DNA of 64,000 nt from Lysinibacillus xylanilyticus (GTDB taxonomy: Bacteria; Bacillota; Bacilli; Bacillales_A; Planococcaceae): assembly GCF_001183605.1 (NCBI RefSeq), contig NZ_LFXJ01000005.1:1709004-1773003 (forward strand), in the 5' to 3' direction. Below are positions 41,927 through 51,876 of the stretch, one piece after another. Numbering within the stretch: the stretch's first letter is position 1; every line of letters starts with the position of its first letter. The notes under the pieces were generated by a model that worked only from the letters and a program-made list of their open reading frames with translations, had not been told where the DNA came from and ran no database searches. A program made the position numbers and the translations under genes.

Positions 41927-42943
41927 TTAGAAAAATAAACTTAATATAAAGTAAATACCTGCAGCCATGACTGCGGAAATTGGCATGGTGATTACCCATG
42001 TTGTTATAATTTTACGTGCCATGCCCCATTTAACACCTTTTACACGATGCGCTGTTCCTACTCCCATGATAGATGAAGAAATAACATGCGTTGTAGATAC
42101 TGGTAAGTGAATTAATGTTGCACCGAAGATGATGGATGCAGAAGCAAGGTCTGCTGCAACCCCGTTTACTGGACGGATTTTCATAATCTTGCCACCGACT
42201 GTTTTGATGATTTTATAACCACCTACTGATGTACCAAGACCCATCGCACATGCTGCTGCAAAACGTACCCAGAAAGGAATGTCATCTGTGTGATGTAAGC
42301 CACCTGCAATTAATGCGAGCGTAATAATCCCCATCGCTTTTTGCGCATCGTTTGTACCGTGAGTAAATGATTGTAATGCTGCTGTACCAATTTGCATTGT
42401 TCGGAAGCCTTTATTCGTTCGATATAAGTTCATATCTTTAAATAACACTTTAAATAAAGACATCATTAAGAAACCGCCTGCAAACGCAAGTAATGGTGAA
42501 AAAATAAGCGCCTGAAGGATTTTTATAAAGCCACTATAGTTCAATACATTAAAGCCGGCAGCTGCAATTGCAGCACCTGCCACAGAACCGATTAATGTAT
42601 GTGATGAACTAGATGGAATCCCAAAGTACCATGTTACTAAATTCCATGTAATCGCTGATAATAATGCCGCTAAAATAACGACAGAACCTGTTATATCTCC
42701 ATCAAAAGAATTTAAGCTGAACGGGTCAACAATATCCTTTGTTAATGCTTTCGCTACCCCAACGAATGTAATAGCTCCAACGAAGTTCATAACTGCAGCC
42801 ATATATACTGCTGTACGTGGCCTCAATGCCCTTGTTGATACAGAAGTTGCTATCGCGTTGGCTGTATCATGGAAGCCGTTAATAAAATCGAACACAAGCG
42901 CGAACATAACGACTAATATTGTTATCAGTAATATCGTATCCAT
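41927..42943 (-). CDS. pit: Inorganic phosphate transporter, Pit family
   Basis: A 338-residue polytopic membrane protein with about ten helices. Both PHO4 signature repeats are visible: FDFINGFHDTANAIATSVST near residue 20, and FTHGTNDAQKAMGI near 195, with PSSSSHTLIGSVAGA near 112 and LPVSTTHVISSSIMG near 285. It moves metal-phosphate with H+ or Na+. The upstream DUF47 gene lies 15 bases away, so the two form an operon. Confidence 0.95.
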   Translation of the reverse strand: MDTILLITILVVMFALVFDFINGFHDTANAIATSVSTRALRPRTAVYMAAVMNFVGAITFVGVAKALTKDIVDPFSLNSFDGDITGSVVILAALLSAITWNLVTWYFGIPSSSSHTLIGSVAGAAIAAAGFNVLNYSGFIKILQALIFSPLLAFAGGFLMMSLFKVLFKDMNLYRTNKGFRTMQIGTAALQSFTHGTNDAQKAMGIITLALIAGGLHHTDDIPFWVRFAAACAMGLGTSVGGYKIIKTVGGKIMKIRPVNGVAADLASASIIFGATLIHLPVSTTHVISSSIMGVGTAHRVKGVKWGMARKIITTWVITMPISAVMAAGIYFILSLFF

Positions 42944-42958
42944 TTCCTACACTCCATC

Positions 42959-43579
42959 TTACGCGTTACGCATAATTATTGTTTCAATTGTGTTTGCTAC
43001 AGTTTGGCAGTAGTCTGCAATATCTTCAAATTGTTCATATATACTCTTGAACACCATGATGCGCATTGGATCCTTTTCTTGAATAAATAATTGCTTCATA
43101 GAAGAGCGGAAAATTTCATCACATTCACGCTCATAGTCCTTAATTTGAATAGCATGTTTACGCATTTCAACAAGTTTTTTACTATTTAATAGCTCCATTG
43201 CCTGGACCATTTCGTCTGTACTTTTCGCAATATATGTTAAAAATTGGCGCATCGGCTCTGTCACTTCTGTTAAATTATACATGTCAAAATGAGCAATACA
43301 GCCTTCCATACCATCAATAACATCATCTAATTTATTGGCAAGTGCTAAAATATCTTCACGCTCGATAGGTGTCATAAATGATTTATTTAGCATAACGATA
43401 AGTTCGTGAATTAATTTATCTCCACTTGTTTCATATTGCTTCATTGTGTCTGCGATTTCTTTTAGTGAATCTATATTTTCAATACGTGCATTATGTGCAT
43501 AGTAAATACCTTCTTTGACATTTTTAGAAATATTTAATAATGCTTTGAAAAATGGATCTTGCTTGTTTGAGTTGAACAT
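42959..43579 (-). CDS. DUF47 family Pit accessory protein (PhoU-like)
   Basis: A 206-residue cytosolic helical protein of the DUF47/YkaA family, related to PhoU. Conserved helices include YETSGDKLIHELIVMLNKSF, TPIEREDILALANKLDDVID and YERECDEIFRSSMKQLF. These proteins pair with Pit transporters and probably regulate their activity. AGGAGG precedes the ATG. Confidence 0.93.
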   Translation of the reverse strand: MFNSNKQDPFFKALLNISKNVKEGIYYAHNARIENIDSLKEIADTMKQYETSGDKLIHELIVMLNKSFMTPIEREDILALANKLDDVIDGMEGCIAHFDMYNLTEVTEPMRQFLTYIAKSTDEMVQAMELLNSKKLVEMRKHAIQIKDYERECDEIFRSSMKQLFIQEKDPMRIMVFKSIYEQFEDIADYCQTVANTIETIIMRNA

Positions 43580-43965
43580 CGTGTTCCTCCTGTTGAATGA
43601 ATATTGTCGATTTCTGCAATCATCATAACAAAACTTTCACATAATTCTACAGATTTTTAAACATAAACGAGTTGAATTTACAAAAATGTAATATAAAATT
43701 TGCCACAATTATTTTTAGGCACATTTCCAAGTTGCAAACGTTGGAAACTCGATAACAAAAATTATCGATTTTTCTTCAAATATTACCGTTTTTTCTTTCA
43801 TTTTTATAAAAATACTTGAAAAAACTTTTTTCCCTTCTATTTTTTTATCGTTATGAATGTTAAGGAATTGTAAACGATATTTACATTCCTGCATTGTCAT
43901 TTATTACAATCCGCAGTACTGTTATAAGAAAAGTGTAACTTAATAAGGATGTGAGTATCATACAT
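43580..43965. other. Divergent intergenic region
   Basis: A small hairpin TCGATAA/TTATCGA (43749-43768) followed by TTTTTCTTC looks like a plus-strand terminator although no gene precedes it. GGAATTGTAAA..TTTACATTCC near 43865-43892 is an imperfect palindrome upstream of the TSUP gene. Confidence 0.4.
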
Positions 43966-44733
43966 ATGGACATCGATTTACTATCACTTGTAATACTTTT
44001 AGTACTTGGCTTTATCGCATCCTTTTTAAATGCGATTGTCGGTGGCGGAGGATTAATTTCATTACCTGCGCTTTTGGCTGTTGGTTTACCCCCGAGTACA
44101 GCGATTGCCACAAACAAACTAGCAAATACAATCAGCAATGGGACTAGCATGTTAACTTTTTTACGAGCTGGCAAGGTTGATGTTAAAAAGAATAAGAAAA
44201 TAATGCCTTTTATTTTTATTGGTTCATTCATTGGTGCATACACCGTGCATCTCGTATCACCAGCTATTTTAAAGCCTCTAATGCTTGTTATGCTCGTACT
44301 AGTAACAGCTTATACGGTTTTCAAAAAAAATTGGGGTCAGCAACCCGAAGAGCGGACATTAAGTACTGTGAAGAAAATAGCCTTTATTGGCGCTTTTGCT
44401 GCTATTGGCTTTTACGATGGTTTCTTCGGACCTGGCACTGGTTCTTTTTTTATTTTCCTTTTATTAATGATGGGAAATGATTTCTTGCAGGCTGCGGGTA
44501 ATGCAAAAGCCTTTAATTTCACATCGAACTTAGCCGCGCTTGCTATGTTTTTACTTTTAGGAAAGGTTAATTTTTTATACGGTCTACCTATGGGCTTCGT
44601 CATGATTTTCGGTGCGATATTGGGTTCAAAATTTGCGCTGAAACGTGGAACAAAAATGATGCGTGTTATTTTTATCATTATGACTTGTACATTAATAGTC
44701 AAAAATGCATGGGATTATTTTAGTACCCATTAA
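43966..44733 (+). CDS. TSUP-family (TauE/SafE, DUF81) transporter
   Basis: A 255-residue membrane protein with about eight helices. NAIVGGGGLISLPALLAVGL near residue 25 and the second-half repeat GFYDGFFGPGTGSFFIFLL near 145 are the TSUP signatures. It exports or imports sulfite, sulfonates or other organic anions, and the substrate is not predictable. A GTG at 43951 is too close to AAGGA, so the ATG at 43966 is preferred. Confidence 0.9.
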   Translation: MDIDLLSLVILLVLGFIASFLNAIVGGGGLISLPALLAVGLPPSTAIATNKLANTISNGTSMLTFLRAGKVDVKKNKKIMPFIFIGSFIGAYTVHLVSPAILKPLMLVMLVLVTAYTVFKKNWGQQPEERTLSTVKKIAFIGAFAAIGFYDGFFGPGTGSFFIFLLLMMGNDFLQAAGNAKAFNFTSNLAALAMFLLLGKVNFLYGLPMGFVMIFGAILGSKFALKRGTKMMRVIFIIMTCTLIVKNAWDYFSTH

Positions 44734-44774
44734 GGAAAATCCTATCGATTTGATTGACAATTTTTATCAATCGA

Positions 44775-44802
44775 TTGACAAAATTTATTAGCGTGCTATA
44801 AT
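44775..44802 (+). promoter_or_regulatory. Sigma-A promoter of nhaC
   Basis: TTGACA (44775-44780) and TATAAT (44797-44802), both consensus, spacer 16. Confidence 0.8.
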
Positions 44803-44855
44803 TCTTTTAGGCTTCACCGCGTTGAAGCGAAGAAGTAACTAGTAGGAGGATTAGC

Positions 44856-46238
44856 ATGTTTCGAATAGAAGCAAAGAGTAACCCTCGATTTATCGAGGCA
44901 GGCTTTATTATATTTTTAATTATTGCCACGATGGCATTCAGTATTGGGTATTTAAAAGCGACACCCCATATACCTATTTTTCTTGTCATTTCACTTTTAA
45001 TTGCCTATGGATTACTTAAAAAAGTTCCTTTTCGCGAGCTTGAATCTGGGATGATTGCTGGTGCAAGTGCTGGACTTGGGGCAGTTTTTATTTTCTTCTT
45101 TATTGGTATTTTAATTTCGAGCTGGATTATGGGTGGTACAATTCCAACACTTATCTACTACGGCTTTTTAACAGTTACACCAAGCTTTTTCTTTGCAATC
45201 GTATTTTTGATTTGTAGTATCGTTGGTGTGTCAGTTGGTAGTTCTTTAACTACTGTTGCAACAGTGGGCGTTGCCTTTATGGGAATTGCCGGTGCAATGG
45301 ACATTTCTTTAGCGATAACGGCTGGTGCAATTGTTTCAGGAGCTTTCTTTGGGGATAAAATGTCTCCCCTATCGGATACAACCAATCTTGCATCTGGTAC
45401 GGTTGGAGTCGATCTTTTCGAGCATATTAAAAATATGGGTTGGACAACGATTCCAGCATTCGTCATCTCATTCGTCCTTTATGCAATTTTATCGCCAACA
45501 GAAGCAAATACTTCATTTGAAACAGTTGAAAACTTTAAAGAGGGATTACTGTCAACTGGACTTATTCATTGGTATACATTATTGCCAATTGTTGTTCTTG
45601 TTATTATGACTTTTTATAAAGCGCCTGCACTTATCACACTCGCAGTTGTATCAATTATCGGTGTTGGACTTGCCTACATACAAGAACCGATTGCACTATC
45701 AAATGTCTTTAAAATGCTTTTTGAAGGCTATGTATCTACTACGGGCAATGAAGACGTGGATGCATTACTGAGCCGTGGTGGTATGAACAGTATGCTATTT
45801 ACAATTGCCTTAGTCTTATTAGCATTAACAATGGGCGGTTTATTATTTACGCTCGGTATTATTCAAAGTATTTTAGCGAAGGTAGAGAGCCTCTTTAAAA
45901 GCGCTGGCTCTGTTATTACAGGAGCAGCTATTACGGGGATTGGTGTTAACACATTAATTGGTGAGCAATATTTATCCATCCTATTAACTGGTGAAGCATT
46001 TAAAGCACAGTTTGAGAAAGTAGGACTTGCCCCTAAAAATCTTTCTCGTGTTATGGAGGACGCAGGTACTGTAGTCAATCCTCTAGTTCCATGGAGTGTT
46101 TGTGGTATTTTTATTGCTAGTGTACTAGATATACCAACAACGTCTTACCTACCATTCACTTTCTTCTGTCTACTCGGACCAATTTTGACGATTATCTTTG
46201 GTTGGAGCGGTAAAACATTAACGAAGCTTGAAAAATAA
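44856..46238 (+). CDS. nhaC: NhaC-family Na+/H+ antiporter
   Basis: A 460-residue membrane protein with about eleven helices. The family block GDKMSPLSDTTNLASGTVGV lies near residue 167, and VVNPLVPWSVCGIF near 408. NhaC relatives exchange Na+ for H+, and one Bacillus branch (MleN) couples malate uptake to lactate export. Sequence alone does not separate these, although C4-acid genes lie 4 kb away. AGGAGG precedes the ATG. A consensus promoter is upstream and a terminator downstream. Confidence 0.9.
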   Translation: MFRIEAKSNPRFIEAGFIIFLIIATMAFSIGYLKATPHIPIFLVISLLIAYGLLKKVPFRELESGMIAGASAGLGAVFIFFFIGILISSWIMGGTIPTLIYYGFLTVTPSFFFAIVFLICSIVGVSVGSSLTTVATVGVAFMGIAGAMDISLAITAGAIVSGAFFGDKMSPLSDTTNLASGTVGVDLFEHIKNMGWTTIPAFVISFVLYAILSPTEANTSFETVENFKEGLLSTGLIHWYTLLPIVVLVIMTFYKAPALITLAVVSIIGVGLAYIQEPIALSNVFKMLFEGYVSTTGNEDVDALLSRGGMNSMLFTIALVLLALTMGGLLFTLGIIQSILAKVESLFKSAGSVITGAAITGIGVNTLIGEQYLSILLTGEAFKAQFEKVGLAPKNLSRVMEDAGTVVNPLVPWSVCGIFIASVLDIPTTSYLPFTFFCLLGPILTIIFGWSGKTLTKLEK

Positions 46239-46250
46239 GATAATAAGATT

Positions 46251-46282
46251 AGTAGCTGATGAATTCGTCAGCTACTTTTTTT
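46251..46282 (+). terminator. Terminator of nhaC
   Basis: GTAGCTGA (46252-46259) with TCAGCTAC (46268-46275), then T7. A second hairpin, GGGCTGTCA/TGACAGCCC (46498-46530) with a T-rich tail, lies farther on. A truncated family B left end is at 46286-46330. Confidence 0.85.
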
Positions 46283-46568
46283 CTATCTATGCTTCGGTAT
46301 AATTGTAGCTGTCACTTTGCTTTCGATATGGAAGAACGTAGAGCAATTTGGACAATATGAGGCATGTATTAGCCGATTACAAAAGATTTAACTTTATTGG
46401 TCCTCTGAAAGAGAAATTGCGAAGTAAATTTCCTTCTCTAATTATTTTATTTCTGTCTCCTGCAATTACAAGAATAGAAAACCATGGGATAGAATGAGGG
46501 CTGTCACAAAAGTCACTTTTATGACAGCCCTTTTCATTTTATATATGCACAATAAATGTAAGTGTTTG

Positions 46569-48728
46569 TTATTTAGAAGCAACTTTTATGACTGTTGATT
46601 CAATTTTGATTCCAGCCTTGTCTTTAGCTTCAACAGTTAGACTTGTGCCTGCATTTTGGGCTTCAATCTTCACAGTGAATTTCCCTTTTGAATTTGCTTT
46701 TGCTTTCCCTATCAATGTTTTCCCGTTATAAACTTTTACAGTAGCATCTTTTTCAGTTGTACCTGTAACTGATTTAGATTTTGTTGTTACTTTATTTACT
46801 TTAGGAGCATCAGGTGCAGTGAAATCTGGCATATTTGTTAAAGAAGGCAGACCAGAGATATAACCAATACCACCTGTTTTATTAATACCAATTTGTTCGT
46901 CAACAGCTTTAAGTAATTCATCTTTATTAACAGCTGTAATTGACTTAGCATCTACTTCATCACCAGGATGCTGGAAATTACTGAAAATGTATGAGAATCC
47001 ATTGCGGTCATCAGCAGCAAATAATCCAGTTGCTTCCGCTCCTGCTGGAACAGATAAGACCCGATCTAATTCTTTCGTATCAACGTTATATGCCCATACG
47101 TAGTTATTTGTGTGAGCTCCACTATCTTCACCAATAAAGAGTGTTCTCATTGATTCAGAGTAACTTAAGTTATCTGGATTGGCTACTTTATCTACATTTG
47201 CAGTGTTACCAAATGAATCAGCTTGTTTTAAATCTTCACCAACAACTAATCCAGACATTGATGGTGCTACATAAGAGCTATGAATAGCCTTTCCTTCGCT
47301 ATCCTTTTGACCACCTTGCAAATCTAATTGATAAGTTACACCAGCTTTAATTTTTGGTAATTGAATATGGTCTGCTGGGTCTTTTCCAGTTGAATCTTTT
47401 TCCATAGACTTACTTTGATCGGAAATTGCGATATATACTTTTTTATCCTTTTCGTTTAGTGCTAAACCTTCCATTTTGTTAAATTCTGTAGTCGCACCTA
47501 GAATGGCAGCGTAACGGCGAGTTTCTAGGAAGGCTGCTGCTTTTTCTTTGCCAGGTTTAAGTTTTAAATACTCAACTTTCCCTTCATTTGAGTATGTTTT
47601 AATAGCTGTAAAACCTTCTTTTGGCGCATCCGAAGTTTCAAAAATATCATTGAATGTAATGCCGCTATCAATAATAGCTTTCACTTCTTTATCGGTTGCA
47701 TGTCCTAAATTAATCCATTGTAAATCCCCTGAACCACCGTTTTCAGTACCAATTTGTTTAAATTTAGCTGCATATAATGTACCTGATGATAAATCTTTTG
47801 CTTTGTCGGCCACATACATAAACATTCCTGTATTACCGCCATCATCCCCGTAAAAAACAGTTTTGTTATCAGGCATGACTTTCGCTAACTCATGAGAGAA
47901 GCGTCCTGTACTATAATGCTTTACAACTGATGTTTTCCCGTTCTTTTCTACTGTAATTTCAGGAGTGTATCCATAGAAATAAGGATTAGCCTTTGCTTTA
48001 TCTCCAAAATAGAATTGAGAGAATGTTTCAACTTGACTTCTTACTTTCGAAGTTGGATCTAAGAAAAGTCGTGCATCTGGTTCGTACTCTTCAGAACCTA
48101 AATGTGTATTCCAAGGAGATAATGATCCGTTACATGGAATCCAAAGTCCATTTACTGCTGAAAAATCAATTTTTTCTACTTTTACAGGTTTCAATTCACC
48201 TGTTTTTTTGTCCTGTTCCAACTCAGTTAAAGACATAGAGGCAGGAACTAAACCGTATGCTGATTTTCCAGCAGCATCAATGGTTTGATATTCATAATGT
48301 GTAACCATATATAGTTTTCCATTAATAGGCATCATTAAGCTATTTGAATCCGGAGCATCGGAAACAAAGTATTTTCCGTCTGTGCTGCTTGGGTCCTTAA
48401 TTGGATTTCCTTTTACATCAATTGGTGTACCTGCAGGGATTTTTTTCCCTTTAACAGTTGCTACCTTATCTTCTGATTTAAATAGGTAGTTGTAGGACAA
48501 CGGAAATGTTTTTACTTTTCCATTGCTATATTTCACATCAACTGTTGCGGTTGTATAAGTTTTTACCATTTCTTCAATAGTAGATGGTGCTTTCATTCCA
48601 TTAAATTTAACAGCCTCTATTGTTATATTTTTCTGAGCATTCACCGCTGTCGGTGATAATGCTGGAACTGCAAGAGCTAGGGCAAGTGCTAAAGTAGCAC
48701 CTTTTTTCACAAGTTTTTTATTAATCAT
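46569..48728 (-). CDS. phoX: PhoX-family alkaline phosphatase with C-terminal Ig-like domain
   Basis: A 719-residue secreted protein. A signal peptide (ATLALALALAVPALSPTAVN) precedes a DUF839/PhoX beta-propeller with LFLDPTSKVRSQVETFSQFY, VFYGDDGGNTGMFMYVADKA and MEGLALNEKDKKVYIAISDQ. Such enzymes release phosphate from organic phosphates using Ca/Fe cofactors. The last 85 residues (KSKSVTGTTEKDATVKVYNG) form a bacterial Ig-like domain, likely for wall association. AGGAGG is eight bases from the ATG at 48728. PhoP control is plausible but no clear tandem box was read. Confidence 0.9.
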   Translation of the reverse strand: MINKKLVKKGATLALALALAVPALSPTAVNAQKNITIEAVKFNGMKAPSTIEEMVKTYTTATVDVKYSNGKVKTFPLSYNYLFKSEDKVATVKGKKIPAGTPIDVKGNPIKDPSSTDGKYFVSDAPDSNSLMMPINGKLYMVTHYEYQTIDAAGKSAYGLVPASMSLTELEQDKKTGELKPVKVEKIDFSAVNGLWIPCNGSLSPWNTHLGSEEYEPDARLFLDPTSKVRSQVETFSQFYFGDKAKANPYFYGYTPEITVEKNGKTSVVKHYSTGRFSHELAKVMPDNKTVFYGDDGGNTGMFMYVADKAKDLSSGTLYAAKFKQIGTENGGSGDLQWINLGHATDKEVKAIIDSGITFNDIFETSDAPKEGFTAIKTYSNEGKVEYLKLKPGKEKAAAFLETRRYAAILGATTEFNKMEGLALNEKDKKVYIAISDQSKSMEKDSTGKDPADHIQLPKIKAGVTYQLDLQGGQKDSEGKAIHSSYVAPSMSGLVVGEDLKQADSFGNTANVDKVANPDNLSYSESMRTLFIGEDSGAHTNNYVWAYNVDTKELDRVLSVPAGAEATGLFAADDRNGFSYIFSNFQHPGDEVDAKSITAVNKDELLKAVDEQIGINKTGGIGYISGLPSLTNMPDFTAPDAPKVNKVTTKSKSVTGTTEKDATVKVYNGKTLIGKAKANSKGKFTVKIEAQNAGTSLTVEAKDKAGIKIESTVIKVASK

Positions 48729-49276
48729 CAAATAATCCTCCTAGTAGATTCCTTTTGTACAGTTTTATTAAACTATGTGAATGTTAATTTACTATTGATT
48801 TTATATTTAGTATTTATTAACATTTGATGTTACTAGGGGTTCTTTTTTGTAACATTCCATGAAAAGAATGACACGATTAGGAATTAAAAGCTGGATTTTA
48901 TCGTTCAAATTTAAAATATCATTTACCAAAAACAGCGCCATCCACACGTAATGGAATGGTGCTGTCTCTCTGTTTTTCACAAAAACTCAATTACTTATGA
49001 CTCGGTTCTCCGTAGCATATCTAAATGAAGTTTAACCTTTATTACTAAAACAAATTTACTAGAATTTCAATATAGAATAGTACTGATAAAAATGCTATTA
49101 CGCTTTAAAATTAATTCTATCGTTCAGGAATCTCTATCTTTACTGGGTGTGAGAAAATAAGGGGTAACTGGCCAAACTCAAAATTATTTAGACTTTAACT
49201 AGTACTGCTTATAGGCAAATAGCTGTCGAACGAGAGATGTTTAATTCTCGCAAAGTAGTGGCGGTTGTATGGCTCG
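48729..49276. other. Intergenic region
   Basis: An imperfect hairpin ACAGCGCCATCC..GGAATGGTGCTGT lies at 48939-48973. The rest is AT-rich with no recognisable gene. The malic enzyme remnant begins at its right edge. Confidence 0.5.
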
Positions 49277-49555
49277 TAGATAATCAGTAGCATTTCTGCA
49301 AAATGGTTCTTCAAAAGACGATAAAACAGAACGATATTGCGGTTATATAAATCATTAAGGACCCGTTTTTAAACAGATTGGTGGTCCGCATTGAATATTG
49401 CTCATAAGCCTGAGTACCTGAGGTGGCAACAGGCCGTCGAGTCCAGGCTCTTCCCTTTCTTCTTTAGAAAAAGCGGTTCCTTTATTCAAAAAAGGATTTG
49501 AAAGAACCTCTATTCCTTTTAATGTTGTAAGAATTACATTTTCAAGAACATTCAT
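49277..49555 (-). pseudogene. N-terminal remnant of a second NAD-malic enzyme gene
   Basis: The first 45 codons ([20 protein letters not shown]) closely match the intact malic enzyme at 52218-53927. After [10 protein letters not shown] a small deletion shifts the frame, but DNA homology continues to about 49277, equal to the first 95 codons of the intact gene. Beyond this the homology ends. Its ATG lies 16 bases after the response regulator stop, so it was once the third gene of the kinase-regulator operon. Confidence 0.8.
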
Positions 49556-49570
49556 GGGTTCCTCTTCTTT

Positions 49571-50278
49571 TTACAGAAAGGTTTTTATTAAGTACTCTTT
49601 AATTTGGTTATATTCATGCTGGTAAACAGGCCTTCCGATGGTTCCATAAATAACCTTGACATCAAGGATTCCTAAATCCTTTAAGAAGTTCAGATACTTT
49701 CTCGCAGAGACTCTTGAAATGCCCACAACATTTGCCACTTCTTCGGTGGAAAACGGCCCTTCTTTCAATTCCTGAACCGCTTCCCAGACTTGCTTTAAGG
49801 TATCTTTAGTCAACCCCTTTGGGAGCTCTTCAACTATTGCAGCTTCATCCCTGTGCAAAAGATAATTATCGAGCTCCTGCTGGCTGACTGCTTCCAGTGT
49901 ACCAGTAAGCCGGGTCTTTTGCTGATAGCTGACAAGAGCAGCGTTGAACCTTTCAAATTTAAAAGGCTTTATTAAATAATCGACAACGCCGTACCTTAAT
50001 GCCCTCTTGATTCGTTCCAAATCCGATGCAGCCGAAATAATGATTACATCGATTTCAAGTTCATTTTTCCGGAGATACGCCAATAGCTCTAGGCCCGGCT
50101 TACCCGGCATAAAAATATCCAGAAGTATAAGCTGTATTTCCTCTTTTCCGAGCAAACGGATAGCCTCATCGACTGAATTGGCTATTGCCGCCAAACGGAA
50201 CCCACCAATCTTAGAAAGGTATCGTTTATTGATTTCCGCCACCATAGGGTCGTCTTCGACAATCATTACATTGATCAT
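49571..50278 (-). CDS. DcuR/MalR-type response regulator
   Basis: A 235-residue regulator of the CitB/DcuR group. The receiver domain has VMIVEDDPMVAEINKRYLS, the phospho-Asp in LILLDIFMPGKPG, and Lys in VVDYLIKPF. The C-terminal helix-turn-helix (GPFSTEEVANVVGISRVSAR) suits DNA binding. In B. subtilis the closest system, MalK-MalR, activates malate uptake and malic enzyme genes. Four-base ATGA overlap with the kinase gene. Expected targets are maeA and the permease nearby (inference). Confidence 0.9.
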   Translation of the reverse strand: MINVMIVEDDPMVAEINKRYLSKIGGFRLAAIANSVDEAIRLLGKEEIQLILLDIFMPGKPGLELLAYLRKNELEIDVIIISAASDLERIKRALRYGVVDYLIKPFKFERFNAALVSYQQKTRLTGTLEAVSQQELDNYLLHRDEAAIVEELPKGLTKDTLKQVWEAVQELKEGPFSTEEVANVVGISRVSARKYLNFLKDLGILDVKVIYGTIGRPVYQHEYNQIKEYLIKTFL

Positions 50279-51876
50279 GCCTCTTCATCCTCTGCTTTAT
50301 AAGGTATATATACCGCAAAATTCGTTCCCTTTCCCGGCTTGGAAGAAATGATTAGGTCCCCTTCTAGTCTTTCAATAGCCTTAGCTAAAAGATATAGCCC
50401 TAACCCACGATTATCTCCTTTCGTGGAGAAGCCTTTATCTAATATTTTATTTTGCATTGCTTTAGTCATTCCCATCCCTGTATCCTTAACCTCGATTGTT
50501 AAAATATCCTCTGCGTAATCGAGCTTTAAGTCAACTTTTTTAATAGGACTGTCCGCTATCGCTTCCATTGCATTATTGACGAGATTTCCAATAATCGTTA
50601 TCAGGTCATTGGTGATTTCTTGGTTCACAGGCTTGGGAAGCTTATTGGAGCAATCAAATGATAGTGATGCACCTGATTCTCTTGCAAAGCTTTGCTTGCC
50701 AATCAAAAATCCGGCTAGAACTGTATCCTGAACATTCTCGGTTACAAAACCCATTTCCGTTTCTCGGTGGTTAACCGTTTCACTCACATAGTTTGCAAGT
50801 GTATGATATTGCTCAGTACGGACAAGTCCAAGAATGACATGCAGCTTATTCATGAATTCATGGGCATGGGCACGTAGAGCATCCGCATAATTGCGTACAC
50901 CTGTGAGCTGTTCGGCCAATAACTGAACTTCTGTTTTATCACGGAATGTAGCGATTGCTCCAACCGGCTGATTATCCACTACTACCGGTACCCTGTTTAC
51001 TAAAATAGTAACCCCATGCAGATCCTGTTCCTGGTCAAACTCAGTTCCTCCAGACTTCAAAATATGGTTTAAACGGGTACTAGGTAAATAATCTTCTATT
51101 TTGAGTCCCATTGGATTCCCTTCTAGACCGGCTTTTTTAAAAAGCTTTCGGGCTGCCCTGTTTACAAGGGTAATTTTTCCTTCTTGGTCAATGGCTATAA
51201 TCCCCTCACGGACAGACTGGAGCATGGAACTCCGCTCTTCAAGCAGCCTGGCAATAGCGAACGGCTCGAGTCCCAAAAGGATTTTTTTGATAACCCTGGC
51301 CAATCCCACTGCACCTGTTACCCCAATAAGTATTCCGATTAATGTCCCGATCACCATGCCCATCCGACCTTTATGTACAGCCTTCGTTACGGTTTCCAAA
51401 GAAATCCCTACAGCAACTGCGCCGACTTGTTTTCCCTGTGGATTCTTTATTGGGGTAAAAGCCCGCATGGAGGGGCTAAGAATACCCTTTGAGATGGATA
51501 CATACTCTTTCCCTTGAAGGACTGGCCCTTCATCTCCTCCCCTGAACTTCCTTCCCACTTCATCTGGATCCGGGTGGGAAAGTCGTATTCCTTTCATATC
51601 CATGACGACAACGAAGTTAACATTCGTTAAATCTTTTATTTGATTGGCAAAAGCTTGTACTTCTTTCGGATTTGTTTCCCCCTCAAGAGACCCAATCACT
51701 TGCGGGCTTACGGAAATCATTTTTGCGATATTGAGTGCCTTTTCTTTCTGTGTCTCTTCCACACTGGAGGTAATTCTATTACTAATTAGCAAATCGGTTA
51801 TACCAAGTGACAAAGCGACGACAAGGCATACAAAAATAATAATGATGACTTGTAAACTAAATCTGCCCTTTTTCAT
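50275..51876 (-). CDS. DcuS/MalK/CitA-type sensor histidine kinase
   Basis: A 533-residue kinase. Transmembrane helices at about 9-30 and 172-195 flank a PDC/Cache sensor (VMDMKGIRLSHPDPDEVGRK). A cytosolic PAS domain follows (VREGIIAIDQEGKITLVNRA), then the SPOB_a dimerisation helix with the phospho-His in ALRAHAHEFMNKLHVILGL, and HATPase_c (NLVNNAMEAIADSP, DNRGLGLYLLAKAIE). The architecture is that of C4-dicarboxylate or citrate sensors. Given adjacent malic enzyme genes, malate is the most likely ligand. Confidence 0.93.
   Translation of the reverse strand: MKKGRFSLQVIIIIFVCLVVALSLGITDLLISNRITSSVEETQKEKALNIAKMISVSPQVIGSLEGETNPKEVQAFANQIKDLTNVNFVVVMDMKGIRLSHPDPDEVGRKFRGGDEGPVLQGKEYVSISKGILSPSMRAFTPIKNPQGKQVGAVAVGISLETVTKAVHKGRMGMVIGTLIGILIGVTGAVGLARVIKKILLGLEPFAIARLLEERSSMLQSVREGIIAIDQEGKITLVNRAARKLFKKAGLEGNPMGLKIEDYLPSTRLNHILKSGGTEFDQEQDLHGVTILVNRVPVVVDNQPVGAIATFRDKTEVQLLAEQLTGVRNYADALRAHAHEFMNKLHVILGLVRTEQYHTLANYVSETVNHRETEMGFVTENVQDTVLAGFLIGKQSFARESGASLSFDCSNKLPKPVNQEITNDLITIIGNLVNNAMEAIADSPIKKVDLKLDYAEDILTIEVKDTGMGMTKAMQNKILDKGFSTKGDNRGLGLYLLAKAIERLEGDLIISSKPGKGTNFAVYIPYKAEDEEA

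Noticed and set aside
44856..46238. Naming the antiporter MleN
   Set aside because: It belongs to the same family and lies a few kb from malate genes, but it is not in their operon and no substrate-specific residue could be read.
46498..46540. Terminator of the PhoX gene
   Set aside because: The hairpin has its T-run only on the plus strand, so it would not terminate the minus-strand phoX transcript.
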